A stretch of DNA of 64,000 nucleotides from CAWCTD01 sp963798455 (GTDB lineage: Bacteria > Acidobacteriota > Terriglobia > Bryobacterales > Bryobacteraceae). The notes under the pieces are model-generated. The model saw nothing but the letters and a program-made list of their open reading frames with translations, had not been told where the DNA came from and made no database searches. Shown here one piece after another: positions 15,941 to 23,334 of the stretch (position 1 is the stretch's first letter; every line of letters starts with the position of its first letter). A program made the translations under genes and the position numbers. Where the stretch lies: contig CAWCTD010000003.1 in the NCBI GenBank assembly GCA_963798455.1, forward strand, positions 4,154,001-4,218,000, in the 5' to 3' direction.

Positions 15941-16492
15941 ATGGCAGACCACGAAGACCAGCCAATTGCAGAGAACCCACCAAGCGGGGGGCGGAAGCGT
16001 CTCCGGCTACTTGACGATGAATCCCTTAACGACGAACTCCGCGAAAAACGGGAGGCCCGGGAGGCGCAAAAACTGGAGACGCGGATAACTGTCCTCGAAA
16101 CAGTCAAGAGCATTTTTGACGTTTTTGGGGACAGGGACGCTATCCGCGAGGCGTTTGCTGCCCAAGCCGCCCTGCCGCAGACTCCGCCGGCCACGCCGCC
16201 CGAGCAGCAGACACGGCGCGGCCGGCACACGGCAAGTGCCCATCCCGCAGCCAAAGGTGGGAAGGGCGACTTGGCCCTCCTGGGGGATAACCCGGCGGTC
16301 TCATTCCGCACCGCCGCAAAGTTCCTCGGCATCGGCGTCAGGCAAGTGCAAAAACTCGTCAAGAAGGGGTGCCTAAGCGCCGGGGGTGGACGCAACCACC
16401 GGAAGGTGACCACGGCATCCGTGAAACAACACGCCGGTCTTTCAATAGAAAAGCCGAACAATCCCGAACTACAGCGAACCCAAGCGAACTAA
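15941..16492 (+). CDS. Coiled-coil/HTH DNA-binding protein next to the iterons
   Basis: 183 residues. A charged helical region (residues about 15-55) suggests a coiled coil. After a Pro-rich linker comes an excisionase-type helix-turn-helix (VSFRTAAKFLGIGVRQVQKL, then VKKGCLSAGGGRNHRKV). The last codons and the stop lie inside the iteron array, a typical position for a protein that binds its own downstream repeats. It could be an origin-binding or partition factor of the element. Confidence 0.65.
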   Translation: MADHEDQPIAENPPSGGRKRLRLLDDESLNDELREKREAREAQKLETRITVLETVKSIFDVFGDRDAIREAFAAQAALPQTPPATPPEQQTRRGRHTASAHPAAKGGKGDLALLGDNPAVSFRTAAKFLGIGVRQVQKLVKKGCLSAGGGRNHRKVTTASVKQHAGLSIEKPNNPELQRTQAN

Positions 16493-16510
16493 CGCGAACT
16501 AAGGCGAACT
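16451..16510 (+). repeat. Six 10-bp iterons (NNNNCGAACt)
   Basis: Six units follow each other with an exact 10-base period: 16451, 16461, 16471, 16481, 16491 and 16501. Each has CGAAC at positions 5-9, and four of the six end in CGAACT. A 10-bp period places all copies on one face of the helix, as in replication iterons. They overlap the 3' end of the HTH protein gene. Confidence 0.85.
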
Positions 16511-16662
16511 CTTCCCCCTTCCCATAGCAGCACAATAAGGCTTATAAACGAAGTGTAAGTACAAGTGGAGCCTGATTTCAGGGCTTACTTGAGACCGAAA
16601 CCCGAAGCCTTGAGGGGTCAAACTCAGGGCGGCACCGAATTGGGCGCAAGTGGGAGAGGTGC
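16511..16662. other. Candidate replication origin of the element
   Basis: Directly after the iterons comes a locally AT-richer stretch (about 16525-16575, containing CTTATAAACG), then 90 bases up to the next gene. Iterons plus an AT-rich segment just ahead of a replication gene cluster fit an origin with a melting region. No perfect DnaA box was found. The assignment is inferred from layout. Confidence 0.5.
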
Positions 16663-17040
16663 GTGACATTCGAGGGTGAACGGCTTCAGGAGACACTGCG
16701 GAAGCAGGTCGGGGCGGTTGTGCTGGTGGACGTGGATGGCCGCGAGCGCCGGGGAATCAGCCCCAGTTACGCCGCCGACTACATCCACGGCCGAGCGTTC
16801 GTGGGCTACGGCAAGAATCGCGTAATTGAGCTTGTCAAGGCTGTCGAGGCACCAAGACGCCGGCGGTTCGCCACACCCCCTGACATCCGCGAGTTGCTCA
16901 CGGACTTCCCGCGGCGCTCCGTGGCGCACACGGTCAGGCAGGACGGCCTGGAGTGGAGGGCAGACCCGGCGCACAGTAACACCGGCGCGAAAGGCGAGTT
17001 TTTGACGGTCCATTTTGGAGAAAAAGGAGGTGAACGGTGA
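16663..17040 (+). CDS. Hypothetical protein of the replication module
   Basis: 125 residues from a GTG at 16663 with GGGAGAGG upstream. The protein is basic in its middle and contains GRAFVGYGKNRVIELVKAVE. I do not recognise a family. Its 3' end overlaps the next start (GTGA, 17037-17040), so it is co-translated with the HTH gene that follows and belongs to the replication operon. Confidence 0.55.
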   Translation: MTFEGERLQETLRKQVGAVVLVDVDGRERRGISPSYAADYIHGRAFVGYGKNRVIELVKAVEAPRRRRFATPPDIRELLTDFPRRSVAHTVRQDGLEWRADPAHSNTGAKGEFLTVHFGEKGGER

Positions 17041-17267
17041 CTGTGACGAAGTTACTGTCAGTCCCAGAGTTCGCACGCGCAACCGGGCTCGGTTATCGCC
17101 TTGCACGGAAGCTCGTGGCCTCAGGGGAGGTTGCGAGCATCAAGGTCGGCTGTCGCCGTCGCGTTGATGTGCGCTGGGTCAAGCATTGGCTCGCACAAGC
17201 GACGCCTGGCGTGCCGGCGCAATCGGGCTTGAGTGCGGAAGAGGGCGGCTCGGCGGCCGGTGATTGA
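17037..17267 (+). CDS. Small excisionase-like HTH protein
   Basis: 76 residues, GTG start overlapping the previous stop. The core LLSVPEFARATGLGYRLARK, then VASGEVASIKVGCRRRVDV is a winged helix of the excisionase/AlpA type. It may regulate the element or assist the integrase. It sits 9 bases upstream of the replisome-organiser-like gene. Confidence 0.7.
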   Translation: MTVTKLLSVPEFARATGLGYRLARKLVASGEVASIKVGCRRRVDVRWVKHWLAQATPGVPAQSGLSAEEGGSAAGD

Positions 17268-17276
17268 GGGCAGAGG

Positions 17277-18506
17277 ATGACATCGACCATCGATCCGAAC
17301 CTCGCGGACCTCGCCCGGCACCTGGGCTACAAGCCCGAAGACCTATCGCCCACGGCCCTGCACTCCCTCCCTTCGCTGGCAGCGGCGAGTGATCTGATCG
17401 CGCGCGACGGAAAGGGCGCGGAGGTGGACGCAGCCCTGCCCGAGGCGGCGCCCGTGGACGGCGGCCAGGAGGCGGGAGCGGGCGTCGGTGAGAACTCGAG
17501 CCCGGCCGCCGACACCGAGCCCGGTAGCGCGGCCGAGACCCCGGCCGACGACCAGGGAACCGCAGCCAGCAACGCTCACGATAATTTGCGGTCCCCAGAG
17601 GCCGAAAAGCCCGAGAAGCGCGCCACGGCGACCACGAAGGTGACCCGCGTGGAGGAGGACGGCCCTGTTTTCCTTGCAGGGCACATCAGGCTCTGGCGGA
17701 AGCTGATGGCGAACCCGATCTGGACTCAACTCCAACCCAGCGTCCTGAAGGTGGCGATCGCCTGCCTGCTGCGGGCGAACTGGCGGAATTGCCGGTGGTA
17801 CGACGGGCACAGTGAAATTGAGGTTTTCCGTGGCTCCTTCATCACAAGCTATCGCTCGATGGCACAGTTGACCAGGCTCTCCCTGAAGGAGGTACGGACA
17901 GCATTTGGGCACCTCAAACGGACACAGTTTGCGGCATACTCGCGGGCAGGCAGATACACCATTGTAACTGTCACAAACTACGAGGATTATCAGTCTCCGA
18001 ACGACGAAGCGGGCACAGTCACGGGCACAGTCACGGGCACAGTCACGGGCACAGTCACGGGCAGGGTCACGGAACGCGCTGAAAACAGCAGGCGGGCACA
18101 GACACGGGCAGGGCACGGGCAGGGCACGGGCAGGGCAGGGGCAACAGATGAAGAAGAAGAAGAAAGAGAACAAAGAAACAAGAACACGGCATCACGCGCT
18201 GAAAACGCGCGCGTGTTCAACTCTGAGTTCTGGCCGATCTACCCAAGGAAGAAGGCCAAACCTGCCGCTCTGAAGGCATTTCTGAAGAAGACCTCGGATG
18301 GGACGACAGCGGCCTCGATTGTTGCTGGGCTTCGTTCGCATCTGCCCGAGTTGAGTGGGCGTGAGCGGAACTTTGTCCCGTACCCGGCAACTTGGCTAAA
18401 CCGGGAGCAGTGGAACGATCCGGTCGAGCCCGAGCCGGCCGACACCGCGAGCGACGACCTCCCGGAGTACCAGGAGCACTGGAGGCAGAACAGTGCGAAA
18501 GCATAG
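17277..18506 (+). CDS. Replication initiator-like (phage replisome organiser-type) protein
   Basis: 409 residues. The first 125 are low-complexity. Residues about 135-240 resemble the N-terminal domain of phage replisome organisers: GHIRLWRKLMANPIW, a WYDGHSEIEVFRGSFITSYR segment, then a helix-turn-helix and YTIVTVTNYEDYQ. A tandem-repeat linker follows, with four GTVT units. The C-terminal part (FNSEFWPIYPRKKAKPAALK, then LPYPATWLN-like FVPYPATWLNREQW) matches a conserved C-terminal segment of phage replication proteins. It probably binds the origin and loads the helicase encoded next, whose gene overlaps it by 14 bases. Confidence 0.75.
   Translation: MTSTIDPNLADLARHLGYKPEDLSPTALHSLPSLAAASDLIARDGKGAEVDAALPEAAPVDGGQEAGAGVGENSSPAADTEPGSAAETPADDQGTAASNAHDNLRSPEAEKPEKRATATTKVTRVEEDGPVFLAGHIRLWRKLMANPIWTQLQPSVLKVAIACLLRANWRNCRWYDGHSEIEVFRGSFITSYRSMAQLTRLSLKEVRTAFGHLKRTQFAAYSRAGRYTIVTVTNYEDYQSPNDEAGTVTGTVTGTVTGTVTGRVTERAENSRRAQTRAGHGQGTGRAGATDEEEEEREQRNKNTASRAENARVFNSEFWPIYPRKKAKPAALKAFLKKTSDGTTAASIVAGLRSHLPELSGRERNFVPYPATWLNREQWNDPVEPEPADTASDDLPEYQEHWRQNSAKA
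18011..18070 (+). repeat. 12-bp tandem repeat inside the replication protein gene
   Basis: The unit GGGCACAGTCAC occurs four times perfectly from 18011 to 18058, and a fifth, slightly changed unit ends at 18070. It encodes GTVT units in the linker of the replication protein. Because the unit is a multiple of three, copy changes keep the frame. A related GC-rich repeat with GGGCAGGGCAC units lies at about 18107-18142. Confidence 0.9.
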
Positions 18507-19818
18507 CGGCGTCGAACTTCCCCTGCCGGCCGCCCTGGACGCCGAGAGGCTGATCCTGGGGAGCCTTCTGGTGAGCCGCATCAGCCCCGGCGAGGTACCC
18601 CTGACGCCAGATGACTTCTCCATCGAAAAGCACCGCCAGATCTTCACGACCGCGGGAGAAGTGCACGCGCGCGGCGAGGCGGTGAACCGGCTGACGGTGG
18701 CGGATGATCTCCAGCGGCGCGGGCGGCTCGAAGCCTGCGACGGCCTAGCCTACCTGGTGGACCTTGAGGACGAGTCGGTTCAGGTGAACCTGGACAGTTA
18801 CGTCCGCCTGGTGCACAACAAGTCCATCTTGCGGCGCGCGGCGGTGGCCGGCCAAAGCCTCATGGATGAGTGCCTGAGGGCGCACGATGCGCCCGCCGAA
18901 CTCCTGGCGCGTGCGCAGCGGATGCTACAGGACCTCAGCGACGGCGCGCGGCCCGCTGGCAGCCTCCGGTCCCTGGGTGAGTTTGTGGAAGGGTACCCCG
19001 ATGGCTTAAACGGCCTTCTGCAACCGGAGCGCAGCACCCCGCTGGTAACGACCCCATGGCCTTCGGTGAACAGGCTGGTCACCGGATTTCGCCCCGGGCA
19101 ACTCATCATCGTGGCCGGGCGCCCTTCTGTTGGGAAGACGGCGTTTGCTGGGCAGGTTGCTGAGCGGGCTGCTTGCGCGGGCTCGGGAGCAGCCTTCTTT
19201 TCGCTCGAAACGAGCACAGAGGAGATCTTCTTGCGGCTGGCCTGTTCGAGAGCAAACGTGGACGCTCATCAGCTCCGGCGAGGTGAATTGAGCACAGACG
19301 AGCGCGGGCGGCTCCAGGCTGCGGCTGCGGCTCTGGCGGAGTTGCCCTTGTATGTGGACGACGCGACCGGCTGCAACGTGGCGTCGATTCATGCGGGGCT
19401 GCGGAGGCGCGGAGCCAAGAATAGCATCCGGCTGGTGCTGGTGGACTACCTCCAGCTCATGGAGGCGCCCGGCCGCAGGGAGAACCGCACGCAGGAGGTC
19501 TCAGCCATCACCCGCGGACTGAAGCTCATCGCGCGTGAGTTCGACGTGCCGGTGGTGGCCCTCAGCCAGCTCAATCGCTCACCTGAGACCGAGAAACGGC
19601 GGCCCAGCCTCAGCGATCTGCGGGATTCCGGGTCCATCGAGCAGGATGCCGATGTCGTCATAATGCTCCACCAACCCGAGGCGAAAGATGGGGCCCCCGC
19701 GCAGGACGCCGAGATCCTCGTGCGGAAGCAGCGCGGCGGTCCCCGCGGGAAAGTGGCTCTGCGGTTCAAGCCCTGGCTGGTGAGGTTCGAGGAGCCGGCG
19801 CGTGAGGACGAGTCGTGA
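18493..19818 (+). CDS. dnaB: DnaB-type replicative helicase of the element
   Basis: 441 residues with both DnaB domains. The N-terminal domain (LDAERLILGSLLVSRI onward) is followed by the RecA-like motor with Walker A AGRPSVGKT (about residues 208-216). A FFSLE motif and Walker B (LVLVDYLQLM) follow, then the VVALSQLNRSPETEKRRP and SGSIEQDADVVIMLH elements. It should unwind DNA at forks started at the iteron origin. GTG start, overlapping the upstream replication gene by 14 bases. The element's own helicase suggests it replicates after excision. Confidence 0.92.
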   Translation: MRKHSGVELPLPAALDAERLILGSLLVSRISPGEVPLTPDDFSIEKHRQIFTTAGEVHARGEAVNRLTVADDLQRRGRLEACDGLAYLVDLEDESVQVNLDSYVRLVHNKSILRRAAVAGQSLMDECLRAHDAPAELLARAQRMLQDLSDGARPAGSLRSLGEFVEGYPDGLNGLLQPERSTPLVTTPWPSVNRLVTGFRPGQLIIVAGRPSVGKTAFAGQVAERAACAGSGAAFFSLETSTEEIFLRLACSRANVDAHQLRRGELSTDERGRLQAAAAALAELPLYVDDATGCNVASIHAGLRRRGAKNSIRLVLVDYLQLMEAPGRRENRTQEVSAITRGLKLIAREFDVPVVALSQLNRSPETEKRRPSLSDLRDSGSIEQDADVVIMLHQPEAKDGAPAQDAEILVRKQRGGPRGKVALRFKPWLVRFEEPAREDES

Positions 19819-19843
19819 CCGCCCGCGAGGAAGGAGATCAGAC

Positions 19844-20020
19844 ATGAAGCAACCCCTCGAAAAAGCGAAGGCAAGCCTCCGAACGACAATTCAGGCGATC
19901 GAAAGCAAGACGGAGGTGTTCTTGAAGCCGGATTACCTGCGCGAGGAACTGCTGATGCTGGTGGCCGTCATGGACCGAATTGACGAAGCGCAGCGCGGCT
20001 TGCGCCAGAGGGCGGCGTGA
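19844..20020 (+). CDS. Small helical protein
   Basis: 58 residues from an ATG with a good AAGGAG site. Predicted to be one long helical hairpin (KAKASLRTTIQAIESKTEVF onward). The stop overlaps the next start (GTGA, 20017-20020). Function unknown. Confidence 0.6.
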   Translation: MKQPLEKAKASLRTTIQAIESKTEVFLKPDYLREELLMLVAVMDRIDEAQRGLRQRAA

Positions 20021-20253
20021 AGGGCGACGACCACGAGCGCAGCAACCGCGAGGCCGCTTTGCTGATCCTCCGCGACATTGCCGGGCATGGCGGGCCGGAG
20101 TCCGGCCTGGTGCGCTGGGCGCGGCTGTGGATGGAGCGGCACGGCGCGGCAGAGCAGGAGCGGGGCGGCGGGCGTCAGCCAGACGGCGGCCCGCAGCTCG
20201 GGCTGTTCTCGCCCGAAGCGACAGCAGCTACGGAGACAGGAGGTACAAGGTAA
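20017..20253 (+). CDS. Hypothetical small protein
   Basis: 78 residues, GTG start overlapping the upstream stop. The first half is helical (SNREAALLILRDIAGHGGPE), and the second half is low-complexity, ending in GLFSPEATAATETGGTR. The C-terminal LGLFS could be a beta-clamp-binding-like peptide, which is only a guess. Its last base is the first base of the next start codon. Confidence 0.5.
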   Translation: MKGDDHERSNREAALLILRDIAGHGGPESGLVRWARLWMERHGAAEQERGGGRQPDGGPQLGLFSPEATAATETGGTR

Positions 20254-20723
20254 TGGCGTTCCAACCAACCAGCATGGTAAAGACGCTTCCCTGGCAGCCG
20301 AGGCTGCTAGACAGCGCGGCAAACCAGCCGCAGTTCAACGAAGACGAAGCGACCAAGGCCCTGAATGACCAGATTAAGAAACTGGGCGCCGACTACAACA
20401 CCAGGCTTGCCCAGGTGGGCCCGGCTCCACAAAGGAGCGACTTCCCGGACCAGGTAGCCTATGCGAGCACGTTCAATGCTTGGGCCGCCCGCAAGCAGCA
20501 ACTCGATGCCGCTTTCGATGTAGCGCGCCAAAACGTGGTCCAGGCTCACAATCAGAAACTTCTCGCTGCCAAGCGTCCGCCCGTCATCCCCGCCTGGAAG
20601 CCTCAGCAGGGACCACTGCCGCAAGCGCAACCGCTCTCCGTGGGCGACGTGCGCGCGTTGCCCAGCGTGGGTGCGCAGGTCGAGGCCTTCAGACGCAAAA
20701 TGACCGGGAAACCTACGCCCTGA
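20253..20723 (+). CDS. Hypothetical protein of the selC element
   Basis: 156 residues from the ATG at 20253, with ACAGGAGGT upstream. A central helical domain rich in Ala and Gln (residues about 30-100) is flanked by Pro-rich ends. No family is recognised. It is part of the plus-strand operon that continues from the helicase gene to the integrase gene. Confidence 0.6.
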   Translation: MAFQPTSMVKTLPWQPRLLDSAANQPQFNEDEATKALNDQIKKLGADYNTRLAQVGPAPQRSDFPDQVAYASTFNAWAARKQQLDAAFDVARQNVVQAHNQKLLAAKRPPVIPAWKPQQGPLPQAQPLSVGDVRALPSVGAQVEAFRRKMTGKPTP

Positions 20724-20739
20724 GGGGGGGCCAAGGCCG

Positions 20740-21159
20740 ATGCTCGAAAACTTGTACACGCCCCACCAAGTGAGTTTTATGTTGGCGGTCAAGGAGCAGG
20801 CCGTCTGGCGCTGGGCCAGAAAAGGCAAGCTGCGCGTGTGTCGCTTCAAGGGTGGTCGATGGGGAAGAATCCGGGTACCGGAATCCGCGCTGAGAGAGTT
20901 TCTGGGGCTCCCGGAAGCGGACTCAGAAAAACCACTCAGTGAAGCTCTCGGCCTGCCTCCGCACAGGGTGCCCGAAAGCTCCTTCTCATCCAAAGCGGGC
21001 AAAAGCTACATGAATCGGGCTGCGAAGGCGCAAGAGTTGTTAAGCACACCGCCGTGGGAGCGCGAGCGCCAGAAGGGGCCTTGTGCGATCAATTCGAACC
21101 CGAAAGAGGTCACGGAAGCGGCGGGGGTCATCCGGCGGGCGTTGAGAGGGAAGCTCTGA
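20740..21159 (+). CDS. Excisionase-family HTH protein
   Basis: 139 residues. The N-terminus (LYTPHQVSFMLAVKEQAVWR, then the GRIRVPESALREFL wing) is a typical excisionase-type winged helix. The C-terminal 80 residues are Ser/Pro-rich and unstructured. Together with the gene at 21175 it lies directly before the integrase gene, the usual place for recombination directionality factors. Confidence 0.7.
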   Translation: MLENLYTPHQVSFMLAVKEQAVWRWARKGKLRVCRFKGGRWGRIRVPESALREFLGLPEADSEKPLSEALGLPPHRVPESSFSSKAGKSYMNRAAKAQELLSTPPWERERQKGPCAINSNPKEVTEAAGVIRRALRGKL

Positions 21160-21174
21160 GGAGACTGACCGGGC

Positions 21175-21426
21175 GTGAGCACGACTCCCACAGTTGAAGC
21201 CGCGGCCTTCGAGAAGCATTACAGCGCGAAGGAACTGGCCGAACTGTGGAGCTTGGACCCGAGCAGTGTGCGCCGGCTGTTTCAGGACGAGCCGGGCGTG
21301 CTGAAGATCGGCAGGAGCGGCCGGCGGGACGGCAAGCGGGATTACGTGACGTTGCGGATCCCGGAGTCGATTGCCGCAAGGGCGCATGAGCGATTGTCGC
21401 GCCCCCAGTGGCGAGGGAAGACCTGA
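21175..21426 (+). CDS. Small HTH protein, likely excisionase
   Basis: 83 residues, GTG start. The HTH KHYSAKELAELWSLDPSSVR is followed by RLFQDEPGVLKIG and a basic loop, then LRIPESIAARAHERL. It lies 6 bases upstream of the integrase gene, so it is the best candidate for the directionality factor that controls excision from selC. Confidence 0.7.
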   Translation: MSTTPTVEAAAFEKHYSAKELAELWSLDPSSVRRLFQDEPGVLKIGRSGRRDGKRDYVTLRIPESIAARAHERLSRPQWRGKT

Positions 21427-21432
21427 CCGTGT

Positions 21433-22677
21433 ATGATCGCTAACACCGGAGAAGTGCTGAACCTCTACCGCAGACACAACCGGGAGTGCCCGCAGCGCGC
21501 GAAAGGACCGGGCTTCACCAAATGCACGTGCCCGATCTGGTGTGACGGCCTGATCGAAAGGAGGCGGTACCGGCAGTCCCTAAAGACCAGGGATTGGTCG
21601 CGGGCGCTCAAGCGGCTTGAGTCGGTAAGCAGCGAACCGGAGCCGGCGCGGGCTGTTCCCACGATCCGCGGCGCCGTTGAGTCGTATCTGGGCGATTGCC
21701 GGGCCCGGAACCTGGCGGCCTCCACGCTTGTGAGCTACCAGCAGACCCTTGAGTACCTGACGGCGTTCTGCGAAGCCAGGGGCCGGCGGGACATCACCGC
21801 CTTGGATCTGGGAGTACTCACCGACTTCCGGGCCAGTCGGAAGGTCGCGGCATCGACCAGCGGCAAGGAACTGGAGACCCTGCGCGCCTTCTGTGCTTTC
21901 GCCAGGAAGCGCGGCTGGATGGCAGAGAACTACGCGGCTGAGTTGCGGCCTCCGAGAGAATCGGGCTGCCCGACCCTGCCCTTCGAGCGCGAGGAGATTG
22001 CGGCCATTCTGGACGCGTGCGACCGCCTGGAGGACGACAACCCGGGCACCATAGAGCGGACGCGGGCCCGCGCTCGAGCGCTGGTGATGGTCATGCTCTA
22101 CAGCGGCCTGCGGATCTCAGACACGGTGAAGCTGGAGAGGAAGGCCGTGGACCTGCGCACGGGCAAGTTGCTGCTTCGCGTGATGAAGACCGGGACACCG
22201 CTGTACTGTCGCCTGGGCCGGCCCGCAACCGCGGCGCTGGAGGCCCTGCCCTGCGAGAGTGCGGAGCACTTCTTCTGGAACGGTGAATCGGGCCTGTCTA
22301 CGGCGATCGGCAACGCGCGCCGGACCATTTCCCGCGCGCTCGCCGCGGCCAAGGTGGAGGGTCACCCGCATCGCTTCCGGGACACATTCTCCGTCCGGCT
22401 GTTGGAGGCCGGCGAAGACCTGAGAACCGTGCAGCTTCTCCTGGGCCACACCAGCATCAAGACCACGGAGAAGCATTACGCTCCGTTCGTGAAGTCCTTC
22501 CAAAGCATCCTGGATGCGGCGACCGCCAAGCTCGACTTTGGGCAGGACTTTGGTACAAATTTTGGTACAAACCGGGGGGCGTTTCCGCAAGCCGTTGGAT
22601 CTGAAGACGTTGATTGGCGGAAGCTAGTGGGAGTCGAACCCACCTGTGACACGAGACGCGCCGCACGCTGGTTTTGA
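21433..22677 (+). CDS. int: Tyrosine recombinase (integrase) of the selC element
   Basis: 414 residues. The catalytic residues are Arg227 (SGLRISD), Lys252 (MKTG), His313 and Arg316 (HPHRFRD), His339 (LGHTS) and the Tyr349 nucleophile (EKHYAPF). The N-terminal part has a Cys/His-rich segment (H15, C19, C31, C33, C37) that could bind zinc. A core-binding domain lies at about residues 75-170. The last codons read through the arm sites and attR into the antisense of the tRNA-Sec gene. In the excised circle the C-terminus would instead end RKGPAENT (about 410 residues). The stop codon coincides with the complement of the tRNA-Sec anticodon. Confidence 0.95.
   Translation: MIANTGEVLNLYRRHNRECPQRAKGPGFTKCTCPIWCDGLIERRRYRQSLKTRDWSRALKRLESVSSEPEPARAVPTIRGAVESYLGDCRARNLAASTLVSYQQTLEYLTAFCEARGRRDITALDLGVLTDFRASRKVAASTSGKELETLRAFCAFARKRGWMAENYAAELRPPRESGCPTLPFEREEIAAILDACDRLEDDNPGTIERTRARARALVMVMLYSGLRISDTVKLERKAVDLRTGKLLLRVMKTGTPLYCRLGRPATAALEALPCESAEHFFWNGESGLSTAIGNARRTISRALAAAKVEGHPHRFRDTFSVRLLEAGEDLRTVQLLLGHTSIKTTEKHYAPFVKSFQSILDAATAKLDFGQDFGTNFGTNRGAFPQAVGSEDVDWRKLVGVEPTCDTRRAARWF
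22551..22571 (+). repeat. Paired TGGTACAAA repeats at the right end
   Basis: Copies at 22551-22559 and 22563-22571 lie within the integrase gene, about 40 bases inside attR. They mirror the pair near attL (11513-11532) in sequence and near-identical spacing. Probable arm sites for the integrase. Confidence 0.65.
22612..22639 (+). other. attR: 28-bp att core overlapping the tRNA-Sec 3' end
   Basis: Identical to attL at 11404-11431. It includes the CCA end, the discriminator base, the 3' acceptor strand and part of the T arm of tRNA-Sec. Integration therefore kept the tRNA gene intact on the right side. Confidence 0.9.
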
Positions 22678-22711
22678 AGACCAGGCCCAGCACCGGCCAA
22701 GACTAGCTTCC
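22615..22711 (-). tRNA. selC: tRNA-Sec (anticodon UCA)
   Basis: 97 bases on the minus strand. The long acceptor stem (GGAAGCTA pairs with TAGCTTCC), the anticodon loop CTTCAAA with UCA at 22675-22677, a long variable arm, the T loop GTTCGACTC and an encoded CCA are all visible. The overall shape closely matches E. coli SelC. It implies that the organism inserts selenocysteine. It is the integration target of the 11.2 kb element, and the integrase gene runs antisense through its 3' half. Confidence 0.95.
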
Positions 22712-22733
22712 AGGCCGATTCTACCACCCTTCC

Positions 22734-23303
22734 TCAGACCGTCCCTTCGAGCCCGAGCGGCGCGGCGATGCCTTGCATAGCCCGGATGCACGTCTCGATG
22801 TGCTCTTCCAGCGGCACTCCCAGCTCCGCCGCTCCATTCACGATGTCGCCGCGGTTCACGGAACGGGCGAAGGCCTTGTCCTTCATCTTCTTCTTGACCG
22901 ACGGGACATCCACCTCGGCGAGGCTGCGGTGGGGTTTCACCAGGGCGACGGCGGTGACCAGGCCCGCGATCTCGTCGCAGGCAAACAGCGCTTTCTCCAG
23001 AAGAGTTTCACGGGGCACCCCACTGTAGCTGGCGTGCGAGAGCACGGCCCGCCGGATCTCCTCGCTCACGCCGCGCTCGGCCAGCATGGGCTCTCCCTTC
23101 ATGGGGTGGTCGGGCGCCTCGGGATGGATCTCCCAGTCGAAGTCGTGCAGCAGCGCGGTGACGGACCACTTGGTTTCGTCCTCGCCGAACTTCCTGGCAT
23201 AGGCCAGAATGCAGGCTTCCACCGCCAGCGCGTGCCGCCGCAAGTTCTCGGACTTCGTGAATTCATACAGAATCTGCCAAGCCTGATCTCGGTTCATCTT
23301 CAT
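22734..23303 (-). CDS. HD-domain phosphohydrolase-like protein
   Basis: 189 residues. The metal ligands of an HD domain are visible: ENLRRHALAVEACILAYA, then VTALLHDFDWEIHPEA with the HD pair, and VLSHASYSG. It resembles the small HDIG-type hydrolases found near tRNA genes and in core genomes. The substrate is unknown; nucleotides or related phosphates are usual for the family. Two close ATG codons (23303 and 23297) are possible starts. It lies between the two tRNA genes and appears to be part of the native chromosome. Confidence 0.8.
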   Translation of the reverse strand: MKMNRDQAWQILYEFTKSENLRRHALAVEACILAYARKFGEDETKWSVTALLHDFDWEIHPEAPDHPMKGEPMLAERGVSEEIRRAVLSHASYSGVPRETLLEKALFACDEIAGLVTAVALVKPHRSLAEVDVPSVKKKMKDKAFARSVNRGDIVNGAAELGVPLEEHIETCIRAMQGIAAPLGLEGTV

Positions 23304-23334
23304 GTACTATAATTGAATAGATTTCACGCGGTGT

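Larger units (their letters stand above)
11404..22639. mobile_element. 11.2 kb integrative element in selC (tRNA-Sec)
   Basis: The 28 bases at 11404-11431 are identical to 22612-22639, the 3' end of the tRNA-Sec gene, so the element entered by site-specific recombination and restored the tRNA at its right end. It encodes a tyrosine integrase next to attR, a serine recombinase, excisionase-like HTH proteins, an iteron array, a replisome-organiser-like protein and a DnaB-type helicase. I see no capsid, portal, tail, lysis or conjugation genes. This composition resembles phage satellites such as the P4-like element phiR73 of E. coli, which uses the same tRNA gene. An integrating plasmid is the alternative. 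Confidence 0.85.

Noticed and set aside
16451..16510. CRISPR array
   Set aside because: The repeats are 10 bp in tandem without spacers; they are iteron-like. No CRISPR array was seen in the window.
22675..22740. Selenocysteine readthrough of the integrase UGA stop
   Set aside because: The UGA lies in the antisense of the tRNA-Sec gene, the frame does continue, but no SECIS-like hairpin was seen directly after it and integrases are not selenoproteins.
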